Below, in pieces: positions 30,641-39,966 of a DNA stretch of 64,000 nucleotides. Source of the stretch: Erwinia_E haradaeae_D (GTDB lineage: Bacteria > Pseudomonadota > Gammaproteobacteria > Enterobacterales > Enterobacteriaceae). The stretch is from contig NZ_LR217715.1 in NCBI RefSeq assembly GCF_900698935.1, positions 620,001-684,000 on the forward strand, in the 5' to 3' direction. The position numbers were made by a program, and so were the translations under genes. Positions within the stretch are counted from its first letter, which is position 1. The number at the start of each line of letters is the position of its first letter. The notes under the pieces were generated by a model, which was not told where the DNA came from, searched no databases, and worked only from the letters and a program-made list of their open reading frames with translations.

Positions 30641-32476
30641 TCAGATAGATAATCTATCTATTCGCTTTCTGCCATATATAAGATTAATAATAGCACGAGT
30701 TCCCATCATGGATGTCAGCATAGAAGTAGCTATACCAATTGCAGTTGTAATCGCAAATCCTTGAATAGAACCAGAACCCACTGTGTACAAAATGATTACT
30801 TTAATCAGTGTAGTGATATTTGCATCTAAAATACTGGAAAATGCCCCTTGGTATCCCATAGAAATAGCATGTTGTGCAAAACGCCCATTATGTAGCTCTT
30901 CCTTAATACGCTCATTAATTAATATATTCGCATCCACCGCTACTACCAGTGTTAAAACAATACCAGCAATTCCAGGCATCGTCAAAGTAACACCAGGTAA
31001 GATTGACATAATGCTAACAATGAGCACTAAATTCGCTAATAATGCACAAGTGGCGACTAATCCAAAGAGTTTGTATCGCACCACCATAAACACAATGCAT
31101 GCAATGAGACCATATGCACAAGCATCTAAACCCTTTTTGATATTTTGTACTGCCATAGTTGGACCAATAATGCGCTCCTCGGTAATCCGAATAGGAGAGG
31201 TGAGGGCACCAGACCGCAAAAGTAATGCTAATTGGCGTGCTTCTTTTGAATTATGTATGCCGCTAACACGAAAGTGATTACTAAATGGCGACTGAATATA
31301 GGCAACATTGATAATCTCTTCGTGCTTTTCTAGCAGAGACTTACCATGCGCGTCTTTTTTGCCACTATCTCTATATTCAATCAATAGCGTAGCCATTACT
31401 CTTCCAATATTATCTTTTGTAAAGGCAGCCATCGTATCACCGCCCATGCTATCTAAAGCAATATTCACTTGTGGCTGATTGTATTCATCTATGCTTACCG
31501 AGGAATTATTAATGTGGTTACCGCTCAGAATAGCCTTCTTATACAGCATCACTGCATGTCCTTCTGGTGTCTCTTTAGCTTCATAGTCATCTGAGATGCT
31601 ATCATAGGTACTGCTTGGAAAGCGCACTAAACGAAACTCCAGCATTGCTGTAGCACTTAGAATCTCCTTCGCTCGTGCGGTATCTTGAATACCTGGTAAC
31701 TCTACTATGATAAAATTATCACCCTGTCTTTTCACTAAAGTATCTGCTAAACCTAGCTGAGTAACGCGATTGCGTAAAATGTGAATATTTTGTTGTACCG
31801 CATCTGCACGTATTTTCCGAATTTTATCGGTGCTAATATCCACCATTAAAAGATTATTTGCACTCTTTCGAATAAACATGTCAGGGCTATAAGCAGCTAA
31901 CGCTTGATACGCTATATTACATCTATTTTCATCACGAAAATGTATATTTATCCTATGCTGAGAACTTTTATTTATGTGAATATCTCGAGTGTTTTGTTGA
32001 TTGAAATATGTGTGTAATTTTTCAAAATTCTGTTCCTGCATCTTGTCCATTAACATATCTGTATCTACTTCAATTAAGAAATGAACCCCCCCGCGTAAAT
32101 CTAAACCAAGTTTCATTGGCTGTGCAGATAAACAAGCTAACCAACGTGGTGTTGCTGGAACTAAGTTAAGTGCGACAATATAATTTTTTCCAACTACTTG
32201 CTTGATAACTTCACGCGCCTTTAATTGTAGCTCAGTATTCGTAAAACGTGCTAAGACTTCTCCAGATTGCCAAATAATCGATTTACTCTGAACCTTGTCT
32301 TTTCTTAAGGCATTTTGGATCTGTTCTAACAACGCATCATTTACTATCCTACCGCGCATGCCAGTAACTTGAATAGCCGGATCCTCTCCATATAAATTTG
32401 GTATAGCATACAAAAAACCAAGAAATAATATACAAAGTAGCATGATATACTTCCATAAAGGATAATGATTTAACAC
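30641..32476 (-). CDS. secD: Sec translocon accessory protein SecD
   Basis: SecD is the larger partner of SecF. The frame is open upstream to 32548, but similarity starts at a GTG at 32476 (LNHYPLWKYIML), with AGGG nine bases before it. This gives 611 residues against 615 in E. coli. The sequence PMKLGLDLRGGVHFL near 117-131, the base domain PQVNIALDS, and the membrane motif VAVDANILINERIKEE near 510-525 with its conserved Asp are present. The upstream neighbour yajC is a remnant, so SecDF apparently works without it here. Confidence 0.96.
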   Translation of the reverse strand: MLNHYPLWKYIMLLCILFLGFLYAIPNLYGEDPAIQVTGMRGRIVNDALLEQIQNALRKDKVQSKSIIWQSGEVLARFTNTELQLKAREVIKQVVGKNYIVALNLVPATPRWLACLSAQPMKLGLDLRGGVHFLIEVDTDMLMDKMQEQNFEKLHTYFNQQNTRDIHINKSSQHRINIHFRDENRCNIAYQALAAYSPDMFIRKSANNLLMVDISTDKIRKIRADAVQQNIHILRNRVTQLGLADTLVKRQGDNFIIVELPGIQDTARAKEILSATAMLEFRLVRFPSSTYDSISDDYEAKETPEGHAVMLYKKAILSGNHINNSSVSIDEYNQPQVNIALDSMGGDTMAAFTKDNIGRVMATLLIEYRDSGKKDAHGKSLLEKHEEIINVAYIQSPFSNHFRVSGIHNSKEARQLALLLRSGALTSPIRITEERIIGPTMAVQNIKKGLDACAYGLIACIVFMVVRYKLFGLVATCALLANLVLIVSIMSILPGVTLTMPGIAGIVLTLVVAVDANILINERIKEELHNGRFAQHAISMGYQGAFSSILDANITTLIKVIILYTVGSGSIQGFAITTAIGIATSMLTSMMGTRAIINLIYGRKRIDRLSI

Positions 32477-32589
32477 AATCGCGCCCTGAAGAAGAGAAAG
32501 ATGCAGTATTATGATTTTGATTTTTTCAACACAGTTATTGCAGAACACAATTAACTGAACACGATATTGTCATCCATACATAGTGTGTA

Positions 32590-32615
32590 TTATCTAACCG
32601 ATTTCAGTTAGATAA
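32590..32615. repeat. 9-bp perfect hairpin upstream of secD
   Basis: TTATCTAAC and GTTAGATAA are exact complements around an 8-base loop, 114 bases before the secD start. On the plus strand it is followed by a T-rich run at 32621-32627, so it could terminate plus-strand transcription, though no plus-strand gene precedes it. On the minus strand it would lie in the secD leader. Confidence 0.4.
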
Positions 32616-32628
32616 CTATTATTTTTTA

Positions 32629-32647
32629 TAAAAAACCCTCTTAGGGT
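32629..32647 (-). terminator. Intrinsic-terminator-like hairpin between tgt and secD
   Basis: On the minus strand ACCCT-AAG-AGGGT is followed directly by six T residues. The stem is short but G+C-rich for this genome. It coincides with the decayed end of yajC. If active, it would separate the tgt transcript from secDF. Confidence 0.4.
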
Positions 32648-32725
32648 ATTATCCTACTGAATTCTGGATCTCTTTTCACCTGTATCACAGAAGATTATGC
32701 GGTAATCCGTACAATGCAATAGAGA
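32630..32725 (-). pseudogene. yajC: Remnant of YajC 3' end
   Basis: E. coli has yajC between tgt and secD. Here the minus strand reads VIQVKRD followed by a segment ending IIP, a stop, then EG. This parallels the YajC C-terminus EVVIKRDFVAAVLPKG, and an upstream stop further breaks the frame. YajC is a small, non-essential membrane partner of SecDF. The N-terminal part is not recognisable. The call depends on the KRD block and on its exact ancestral position. Confidence 0.5.
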
Positions 32726-33280
32726 TCATTAAAAACCTACATCGTTGACGTGCGATATATCTTTTATGAGATAACAATATACTTTTCATAAACAAAACAG
32801 AGTTTGCATTGCATAATTTACCTCTTGTGTATTAAAAGTATTAGCATAAGAATGCTGAAAGTAATTAAGAATCAAAGACGTACTAACCACTGTGTGCGAG
32901 AACAGGTATGTTTGCATTATCTAAATATTACATACAGTATCTCTATCTGGTAGACATGATCACATTTCATTAGAGATTAACTGCTCTCTTGAGCATACAT
33001 ATGCTTATACTACTTACGCGAAAGTATAATACTTTCATTTTGTGAAAAAATGTTAGTAGTGCAATTTATAATCAGATGATTATTTATTAAAGAATTCTCA
33101 TACTATACTGGTTTTGTACATACTTATGCATTACTGAATTTATTTCTGAAAAATACCACACACCATACATCATTTGACACTCTAAAATATTTAGGATGCT
33201 CTAAGATATAGCACAGCCTCTATAGTATTTATGTGAATAGAAATACTAAGGTAAATAAAGTGTACTAATACATCGCATAA
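32726..33280. other. Rest of the tgt-secD gap
   Basis: About 555 AT-rich bases between the yajC remnant and the tgt stop. No other gene fragment or RNA was recognised. Confidence 0.45.
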
Positions 33281-34408
33281 TCAATATACCAATCCATTGT
33301 CTTTAATATATCCGGTTCGAGAATAAAAATCGCTTACAAAGTCCCCTAAAGTTCCTGATGCAATTGCTTGGCGTAAATTCAACATTAGATGTTGATAGTA
33401 ATATAGATTATGAATTGTATTTAAACGCGCCCCTAACATTTCGTTGCAACGATCAAGATGATGTAGGTAAGAGCGACTATAATGTCGGCAAGTATAACAA
33501 CCACATTGAGGATCTAATGCCAGTGTATCATCTTTATATTTTGAGTTACGAATTTTTACTATGCCGTGAGAAACAAAAAGATATCCATTACGAGCATTTC
33601 GTGTGGGCATCACGCAATCAAACATGTCAATACCACGAACAACACTCTCTACTAAATCTTGTGGTTTACCAACACCCATAAGATATCTTGGTTTCTCTGG
33701 AGGCAGTTGATAGCACATAGACCCAACGATACGATACATTTCTTTTTTGGATTCTCCAACAGCTAATCCCCCTATAGCATATCCATCAAATCCAATATCT
33801 AATAAACCGTTAAGCGATATCTTCCTTAAGTCTTCATAAATACCGCCTTGAACAATACCAAATAAAGAATTTGTATTGCCTAATATATTAAAAGCATGCC
33901 TACTACGCTTTGCCCAACGTAATGACCTTTCCATTGATTCTTTGCTGTATCCCCAAGAAGCGGGATACGGTGTGCATTCATCAAAAATCATAGAAATATC
34001 TGCACCAAGAACATACTGTATTTCTATTGATTTCTCTGGGTTAATAAAAACTGGCGCACCATTAATAGGATTCTTAAAATATACCCCTTTCTCAGTAATA
34101 GAACACGTACGTCCTAAACTAAACACCTGAAAGCCACCAGAATCAGTTAAAATAGGCCCCTTCCATTGCATGAAATTATGTAAATCACCATGCATTTTAA
34201 TAACATGCGGACCTGGACGTAGCCATAAATGAAATGTATTACCAAGAATTATTTGAGCACCTATTTTGTGAAGCTCTTCTGAACTTATACCTTTTACTGT
34301 ACCATAAGTTCCAACCGGCATAAATGCTGGAGTTTCCACTATACCATGCTTAAAAATTAGACGACCGCGACGAGCACATCCATCCATAGTATCTAATTTA
34401 AACTTCAC
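33281..34408 (-). CDS. tgt: Queuine tRNA-ribosyltransferase
   Basis: Tgt exchanges guanine 34 of GUN-anticodon tRNAs for preQ1. The frame is open to 34453, but a GTG at 34408 is preceded by a strong AGGGGAGG and gives 375 residues, exactly the E. coli length. Active-site Asp89 lies in LTDSGGFQVFSLG, and the second catalytic Asp in GIDMFDCVMPTRNARNG. The zinc ligands follow in CGCYTC plus His in HHLDRCNE. No queA is adjacent (458 bases of non-coding DNA precede). Full queuosine synthesis is therefore unproven from this window. Confidence 0.95.
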   Translation of the reverse strand: MKFKLDTMDGCARRGRLIFKHGIVETPAFMPVGTYGTVKGISSEELHKIGAQIILGNTFHLWLRPGPHVIKMHGDLHNFMQWKGPILTDSGGFQVFSLGRTCSITEKGVYFKNPINGAPVFINPEKSIEIQYVLGADISMIFDECTPYPASWGYSKESMERSLRWAKRSRHAFNILGNTNSLFGIVQGGIYEDLRKISLNGLLDIGFDGYAIGGLAVGESKKEMYRIVGSMCYQLPPEKPRYLMGVGKPQDLVESVVRGIDMFDCVMPTRNARNGYLFVSHGIVKIRNSKYKDDTLALDPQCGCYTCRHYSRSYLHHLDRCNEMLGARLNTIHNLYYYQHLMLNLRQAIASGTLGDFVSDFYSRTGYIKDNGLVY

Positions 34409-34911
34409 AATTCCTCCCCTGAGGATAAAATCCTGCGGAAACTTAATGTACACTGCAAGAATATTACAACTATGCTGTCCACTTTATAGCTTCTGGTGTG
34501 TATATATTCTTATAAAAAATACTGCATATGTACAGATCATATCTCCATCTAAGGTGCGTACCTTTACTATGCGCTTGGATAAATTGACAACGTAATAATA
34601 GATCATCTCTAATAGAGCTGTGATTCTATACACATACCAATCTTATGTCATATGATCTTTGAAATAAGTACATACTTATTTGATCTGCTGATCAAAAGTA
34701 CAATATACATCAATCACTACTAATGACTAAATGATTATTCTTTAATAAATATTCAAGACTGAAAGTGGACAGTGTTGTGGCATTACCCTCACATATAATT
34801 ACTCAAAGGGATATCGGATATGTATTACAGTTTCTCAGTTATACAAATAGAATCTTTCTTATGTTGTTATGCCATCCTTGACTTCAATATTGCAAATGAT
34901 GGTTTTTAGGA
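34409..34911. other. Non-coding gap between divergent tgt and ydiK
   Basis: About 500 bases. This is where queA would end in E. coli; I saw no convincing QueA remnant. It presumably holds promoters for tgt and ydiK. Confidence 0.45.
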
Positions 34912-35979
34912 ATGAACTACTGTCCAAACACTAAAGATACACCTACAACAGTGTTCTCTTTTTTATTTATTTGTCTCATGATCATCATGTGTCTATGGAT
35001 CTTGAAACCATTTATTATCGGGTTTATATGGGCAGGAATGGTTGTCATCGCCACTTGGCCATTATTGCTTAAAATTCAGAATATATTATGGAAACAGAGA
35101 TCTTTAGCAGTGTTAGTTATGGTCCTGTTATTAATTCTAGTGTGTATTATTCCCATTATTCTTCTGATTAAAAGTTTAATCGAAAACAGCAGTTTACTAA
35201 TTACTTGGTTGAGCTCAAATCATCTACACGCACCTGAACTATTATGGTTAAAAACCATTCCCATAATAGGCTGTAAATTTTATTTATATTATGATCATCT
35301 GATCCATAGTAGTGGCGTAACGCTTCTTTCCCAGGTACAGCCGTACATCATCCGAACAACCCGATTTGTTTTTACTCAAGCTGAGCATTTAGGTTTTTTT
35401 ATGATCCATCTAGGAGTCATGTTAGCTTTTAGCATATTACTCTACTGGCATGGGGAGAAAATGGGAAATACTATCCGTCAATTTGCTTTTAGGCTAGCAT
35501 CTCACGATGGTGATGCAATAGTACGACTGGCTATGCACACTATACGTGCTGTAGCTCTCGGGGTAGTAGTAACTGCATGCATGCAGGGATTATTGGGAGG
35601 TATTGGATTAGGTATCGTAGGCATACCATTTTCCACCATTTTGACGGTATTAATTATTTTATCATGCCTAGTTCAGATAGGACCTCTGGTTATATTAATT
35701 CCAGCGATTATATGGCTATACTGGACAGGAGATAACAATTCTGGTACGCTGTTACTCATATGGAGTGGTATAGTATGCACCTTAGAGACTCTATTGCGTT
35801 CTATTCTTATTAGCAAAGGAGCGGACTTGCCAATGATTTTAATCTTAGCAGGAGTGATTGGAGGACTGCTGTCTTTTGGTATGATTGGTTTGTTTATTGG
35901 ACCAGTGGTTTTAGCAGTATCTTATCAATTTATACTTGCCTGGATTCACGATATATCTCTACCCTCTCATAAACTGTGA
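34912..35979 (+). CDS. ydiK: AI-2E family (PerM-like) transporter YdiK
   Basis: This polytopic inner-membrane protein has 355 residues and about eight membrane segments, of the AI-2 exporter / PerM family. It is closest to E. coli YdiK: segments such as FIWAGMVVIATWPLLLKIQN near 36-55 and LVQIGPLVILIPAIIWLYWT near 250-269 are nearly identical. The C-terminal block ILAGVIGGLLSFGMIGLFIG near 306-325 also matches. Substrate and role are not established in the family. Its survival in a reduced genome suggests a useful transport role. The neighbours are non-coding. Confidence 0.9.
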   Translation: MNYCPNTKDTPTTVFSFLFICLMIIMCLWILKPFIIGFIWAGMVVIATWPLLLKIQNILWKQRSLAVLVMVLLLILVCIIPIILLIKSLIENSSLLITWLSSNHLHAPELLWLKTIPIIGCKFYLYYDHLIHSSGVTLLSQVQPYIIRTTRFVFTQAEHLGFFMIHLGVMLAFSILLYWHGEKMGNTIRQFAFRLASHDGDAIVRLAMHTIRAVALGVVVTACMQGLLGGIGLGIVGIPFSTILTVLIILSCLVQIGPLVILIPAIIWLYWTGDNNSGTLLLIWSGIVCTLETLLRSILISKGADLPMILILAGVIGGLLSFGMIGLFIGPVVLAVSYQFILAWIHDISLPSHKL

Positions 35980-36890
35980 GATCTGATGATGAAAATATCG
36001 AGCACTAAAACGACATGACGATCAAGTTAATAAGTAAAAACAAATTACCTATCTATATTATAGATATACTGAACTGTCATCCTTTGTTTACTCTTCTTTA
36101 ACAGGTATATTGAAACTAACTGCACACAATCATCATGGCACTTATGCAAGTTAATATCACATAATCTCACAAGAAACATAGTTCTTGACATCCGTTCAAA
36201 TACAATTCTAAGGTTCATTAGAAATGAATTCTAATGAATAACTGTTAATATATGTCGATCTTTAAGATGTTCAGGAATTGCTATCAAAATAAATGTGTTA
36301 AATCATATCTAACTCTCTGAGTTAGCAGAACAACCATCTCTTATACACACATAGTAAAAGAAGCATCTCCGCTATATTTTCTATATAAAAATATGATATT
36401 TACGGGGCTCCACACAACACAGGCGTTAATCAGAAGCAAAATATAAAGCTTCTATTTGTGATATGAAAACATAGTATACCCCTATTATAGAAAATGATTT
36501 TCAAAAAGATTGCTTATAAAATTAAGAAAAAATCGGCATTATTCTAAAGTATTACTCATGTATTAAAGCAGTGTATACGACACTTGGCTATACTCTCTCA
36601 AAAAGACATTCCATGTTATGCCAGAGAGAAAAACCAAATATAATTTTCCACTTAAAATACAGCATGTACTAATGAAAAAATACAGCTTGCTTTTTAGCAC
36701 CTCTGTTAATAGAAAAAGAAGAATGATTCACAATCTCTAGCGCCCGCTCAAATTTCAAACATGTAACATTGTACATAACAGCCTTGACATAAAAATTTAC
36801 TGGATGTCTTACTGCCAAATAGCTAAAAAAACATTAAGATTATTAAATATTCTAGCGACAGACTCGATCAGAATGGACATAGTTTTACTA
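35980..36890. other. Non-coding gap between ydiK and pgpB
   Basis: These 911 bases lie between convergent genes. A 7-bp hairpin with a 3-base loop lies at 36309-36325 (CTAACTC/GAGTTAG). A coding-like reverse-strand stretch at 36680-36790 is listed separately as a possible lapB remnant. The rest is featureless. Confidence 0.45.
36680..36790 (-). pseudogene. Protein-like remnant, possibly lapB
   Basis: On the minus strand, about 100 bases after pgpB, roughly 30 codons stay open with non-AT-biased residues (KFERALEIVNH, then NRGAKKQAV) and end in a stop. E. coli has lapA-lapB after pgpB. The stretch vaguely resembles a TPR helix pair of LapB (ALQHMASDD, LLKKGAA), but the match is weak. It could be another gene or chance. 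Confidence 0.2.
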
Positions 36891-37643
36891 TTATATGACC
36901 TGCTTTTTCTCCATTGTCTGTAACTCTTTTAAAAATACCACTCTAATGTACTTTAAGATCCAACAAGTAAAAATAGATAACACCCAACTGAGCACAACCG
37001 AAGCAAACAAATCCCTAGACCAATGCATACCAAATGCAAGACGACTACTCATCACTGTTGCAGCCCAAATCATTACTGCTATAACAGTAAAATAGCAACG
37101 ACGCGGCCATAACAACCCTGTTCCAACCAGCGCCCAAGTCGCAGAAAAAATAGTATGGCCAGAAGGAAAAGAAAATTGAGTGGCCTCATGCCAGTGTCGT
37201 ATCAACCAGGGTGGAAATGTTTGATTACTCAAAACATATTCATGCCATATCTCTTTCGTGTCTAAAGATTTTTTATTACTGAATATCGTTACCTTCTCTA
37301 GATTATGTGATTGCAACCATAGATAGTAAGGACGAACTGAATGAAAGTGATCTTTTAATAAAATTTTAATACTTTGCCCCGTAACTAAAGAAACAGTCAT
37401 CAATACCGATAATAATAAAAGTGATTTAGAACCGCAACGGAGACACCAACCAAATAAACTAACAAGAATCAAAGTGGTCCATAAAACCCACGGATAAGTA
37501 ATAGTTTCAGCTACTAAAAAAAGTAGTTTGCTACCACAGTCCACATGAAAAGGTTTCCATTGCCATTCAGTGATGGTAACAATCAATGGTATGAGTAATA
37601 ATATAAATGCACTTAATGTGGTATGTTTTAGAGTTTTCATCAT
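36891..37643 (-). CDS. pgpB: PAP2-family phosphatase PgpB
   Basis: PgpB dephosphorylates phosphatidylglycerol phosphate and undecaprenyl pyrophosphate in the inner membrane, feeding lipid and peptidoglycan synthesis. The 250-residue product has six predicted membrane segments and all three PAP2 motifs: KDHFHSVRP near 116-124, PSGH near 158-161, and SRLAFGMHWSRD near 200-211 with the catalytic His. It diverges from ribA as in E. coli, although the gap has grown to about 1.2 kb. Here it may be a main route for recycling the lipid carrier. Confidence 0.93.
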   Translation of the reverse strand: MMKTLKHTTLSAFILLLIPLIVTITEWQWKPFHVDCGSKLLFLVAETITYPWVLWTTLILVSLFGWCLRCGSKSLLLLSVLMTVSLVTGQSIKILLKDHFHSVRPYYLWLQSHNLEKVTIFSNKKSLDTKEIWHEYVLSNQTFPPWLIRHWHEATQFSFPSGHTIFSATWALVGTGLLWPRRCYFTVIAVMIWAATVMSSRLAFGMHWSRDLFASVVLSWVLSIFTCWILKYIRVVFLKELQTMEKKQVI

Positions 37644-38838
37644 TTTTTGACTTACGCTATCAACAAAATTGTATGTCTTACCAGATATGATTAAAAACGA
37701 TACAACATACCACTATTATCGATTGTCAGTATGACATAGCATGCATGTGTATTCATGATATCCAGTTGACATTTTTAAAATAAAATCACCTACAAAATTC
37801 GAACACTACTTAAACTCGAAGATATAGGTAATAAAGCACAATAATTTTAAGAAGTAATATATATCGCTCATATACAACCTCTTTGGTTCTCATTGCTATT
37901 ACACATGCTAAATTATTGCAAATGCTTTCTAGCCTGATAAAGTAAAATATGATAAAATAATGATGAATAATACAGTTCTCTAGACACTCTCGCTAAAAAT
38001 ATTAGCCCTAAGAACTAGCTGACACTGAACACCTTAGTGGTATCATAAACATATGACTATAGCCGTATTATCGGTATATTGATACCATTTAATATCCTAG
38101 CAGTGTATAAGATTCAATTTCTCTACATACCACCCCGTATCAATATAGTTTAGCTTTCTGGCTTAGATCAATGTTACTATAGACATGCGCAAAATCTTAA
38201 AGGCATATATACAATGGGTTGTCATAACGCTCTTGCTTGTGTTTCTAAATATGCAACTAAGTTAAAAAATATTGATCTTTTATTAAAAGTGATGCTCTAG
38301 AACCCTCTCTAATGACACAGAGCTACTATAGAGAACTAATTTAGACATGCCACAAGTACACACGTACGATGAGCGCAGCTTTCTCAAAATACAATAATCT
38401 CACCACTCCGATCATAATAATACAAACCAAACCTCTCAAAAAAAACATAAAACCAATCTACTTCATGTTCTACTTACAAGAGTACCATATGTTTTTTCAA
38501 ACTAAGAACTGACTAAAATATATATCATAATATTACATGATAAAAATGTAATCACTGCACTCTAGCAGAGTATACTCAAAAAATGTTATTATATTAAAAT
38601 AAGTCTATCCTGCAAAAAAACACTAAAATGTAATAATGCACACATTTGATCATACCAGTAAATGCTAAGAGCAGTGATACAATAGTTGTGCTTAATCTAC
38701 TCTAATATGGAGTTCTATCTTATTGTTATCACATAATATTGTATTGTATGACACTAGTCACCTATCGAGAATATATGCATCATCAGTTCTGGTTTATACA
38801 ATACATTCGCATAATATTAAGATTGTATGAGGATTAAT
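37644..38838. other. Long non-coding gap between divergent pgpB and ribA
   Basis: About 1.2 kb. The same two genes are neighbours in E. coli with a much smaller gap (from memory, under 200 bases). Either a gene was lost here or the spacer has expanded. I see no gene remnant and no RNA gene. Confidence 0.45.
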
Positions 38839-39429
38839 ATGCAACTAAAACGAGTGGGAGAAGCTAATCTACCTACGCCCTTCGGAGATTTCCTTATAGT
38901 TGGTTTTGAGGAATTATCGACGCACAGAGACCATATTGCCTTAGTGTTTGGTGATATCTGTGGCCCAGACGCTATTTTGGCGCGTGTTCATTCTGAATGT
39001 CTGACAGGAGATTCTTTATTTAGCTTGCGGTGTGATTGTGGTTTTCAGCTCGAGGAAGCCATTATACAAATTGCTGAAGAAAAATGCGGTGTTCTACTAT
39101 ATCATCGTCAGGAAGGCCGAAACATCGGACTATTAAATAAAATACGTGCTTATGCACTACAAGATTTAGGGTATGATACGGTAGAAGCTAATCATAAGTT
39201 GGGTTTCTCAGCTGATGAACGTGATTTCACTATATGCTCAGATATGTTTAAATTGCTTGGCATTCATACCATACGGTTATTAACTAACAATCCTGATAAA
39301 GTTAAAAAACTTACTGAAGCTGGAATGAACATCATTGAGCGTGTCCCTCTCATTGTAGGACGCAATCCAAGAAATAAAAACTATTTAGACACTAAGGCAG
39401 CTAAATTGGGACACCTCCTGTCTACATAA
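38839..39429 (+). CDS. ribA: GTP cyclohydrolase II
   Basis: RibA opens GTP in the first step of riboflavin synthesis. I chose the ATG at 38839, with GAGG just upstream; the protein is then 196 residues as in E. coli and begins MQLKRVGEANLPTPFGDF. Zinc ligands C54, C65 and C67 are present in HSECLTGDSLFSLRCDCG, and the GTP-binding RQEGRNIGL near 94-102. A 9-bp hairpin follows the stop by 7 bases. Riboflavin supply is a common symbiont role, but only this step is visible here. Confidence 0.96.
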   Translation: MQLKRVGEANLPTPFGDFLIVGFEELSTHRDHIALVFGDICGPDAILARVHSECLTGDSLFSLRCDCGFQLEEAIIQIAEEKCGVLLYHRQEGRNIGLLNKIRAYALQDLGYDTVEANHKLGFSADERDFTICSDMFKLLGIHTIRLLTNNPDKVKKLTEAGMNIIERVPLIVGRNPRNKNYLDTKAAKLGHLLST

Positions 39430-39436
39430 AGAAATT

Positions 39437-39459
39437 TGTCTCCTTGAGATAAGGAGACA
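39437..39459 (+). terminator. ribA 3' hairpin
   Basis: TGTCTCCTT, a 5-base loop and AAGGAGACA form a perfect 9-bp stem seven bases beyond the ribA stop. It is rich in G+C for this genome and well placed for a terminator, though only TAAAG rather than a T run follows. Confidence 0.5.
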
Positions 39460-39966
39460 TAAAGCTATCATACACCAGCAGCCATATCAATTTCCTAGAA
39501 CGGTCTCTTCTATTCAACATACTATAACTCTTGAAGTATACACTTACCAGATACGTCAGTATGTCTCAAGCACATGAGATGCATATTCATCCATGATGGC
39601 TACGATATCTCATCAATGCGCAGGACAATGAATATCAACACCTTAACACTGACTGGTATGCGTAGTTCTATAAATCTTATACGATACCAATATGATTAGT
39701 ATTTATCTACATTTATCAAATATAGTAATATCATTTTCTTACTAATATTTTCAATATATTAGATAGAATCTATTCTAGACAGATGGTTTCTAACCATACG
39801 CTATGCTATAACCTGTAGGTTATAATTACAAGACTCAGTGTATAGATAAAACCTCGATTTATACTTACGATACGCTCTTTTTGCCACTCACACTGCATAT
39901 AATTAAGTAATATGCAATATTTATTGAAAATAAATACATGAAAGTCAATATAGAGGTAATTATAGA
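39460..39966. other. Non-coding gap between ribA and mrcB
   Basis: About 500 AT-rich bases. Apart from the ribA hairpin nothing is recognised. The mrcB promoter is presumably at the right end. Confidence 0.45.
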
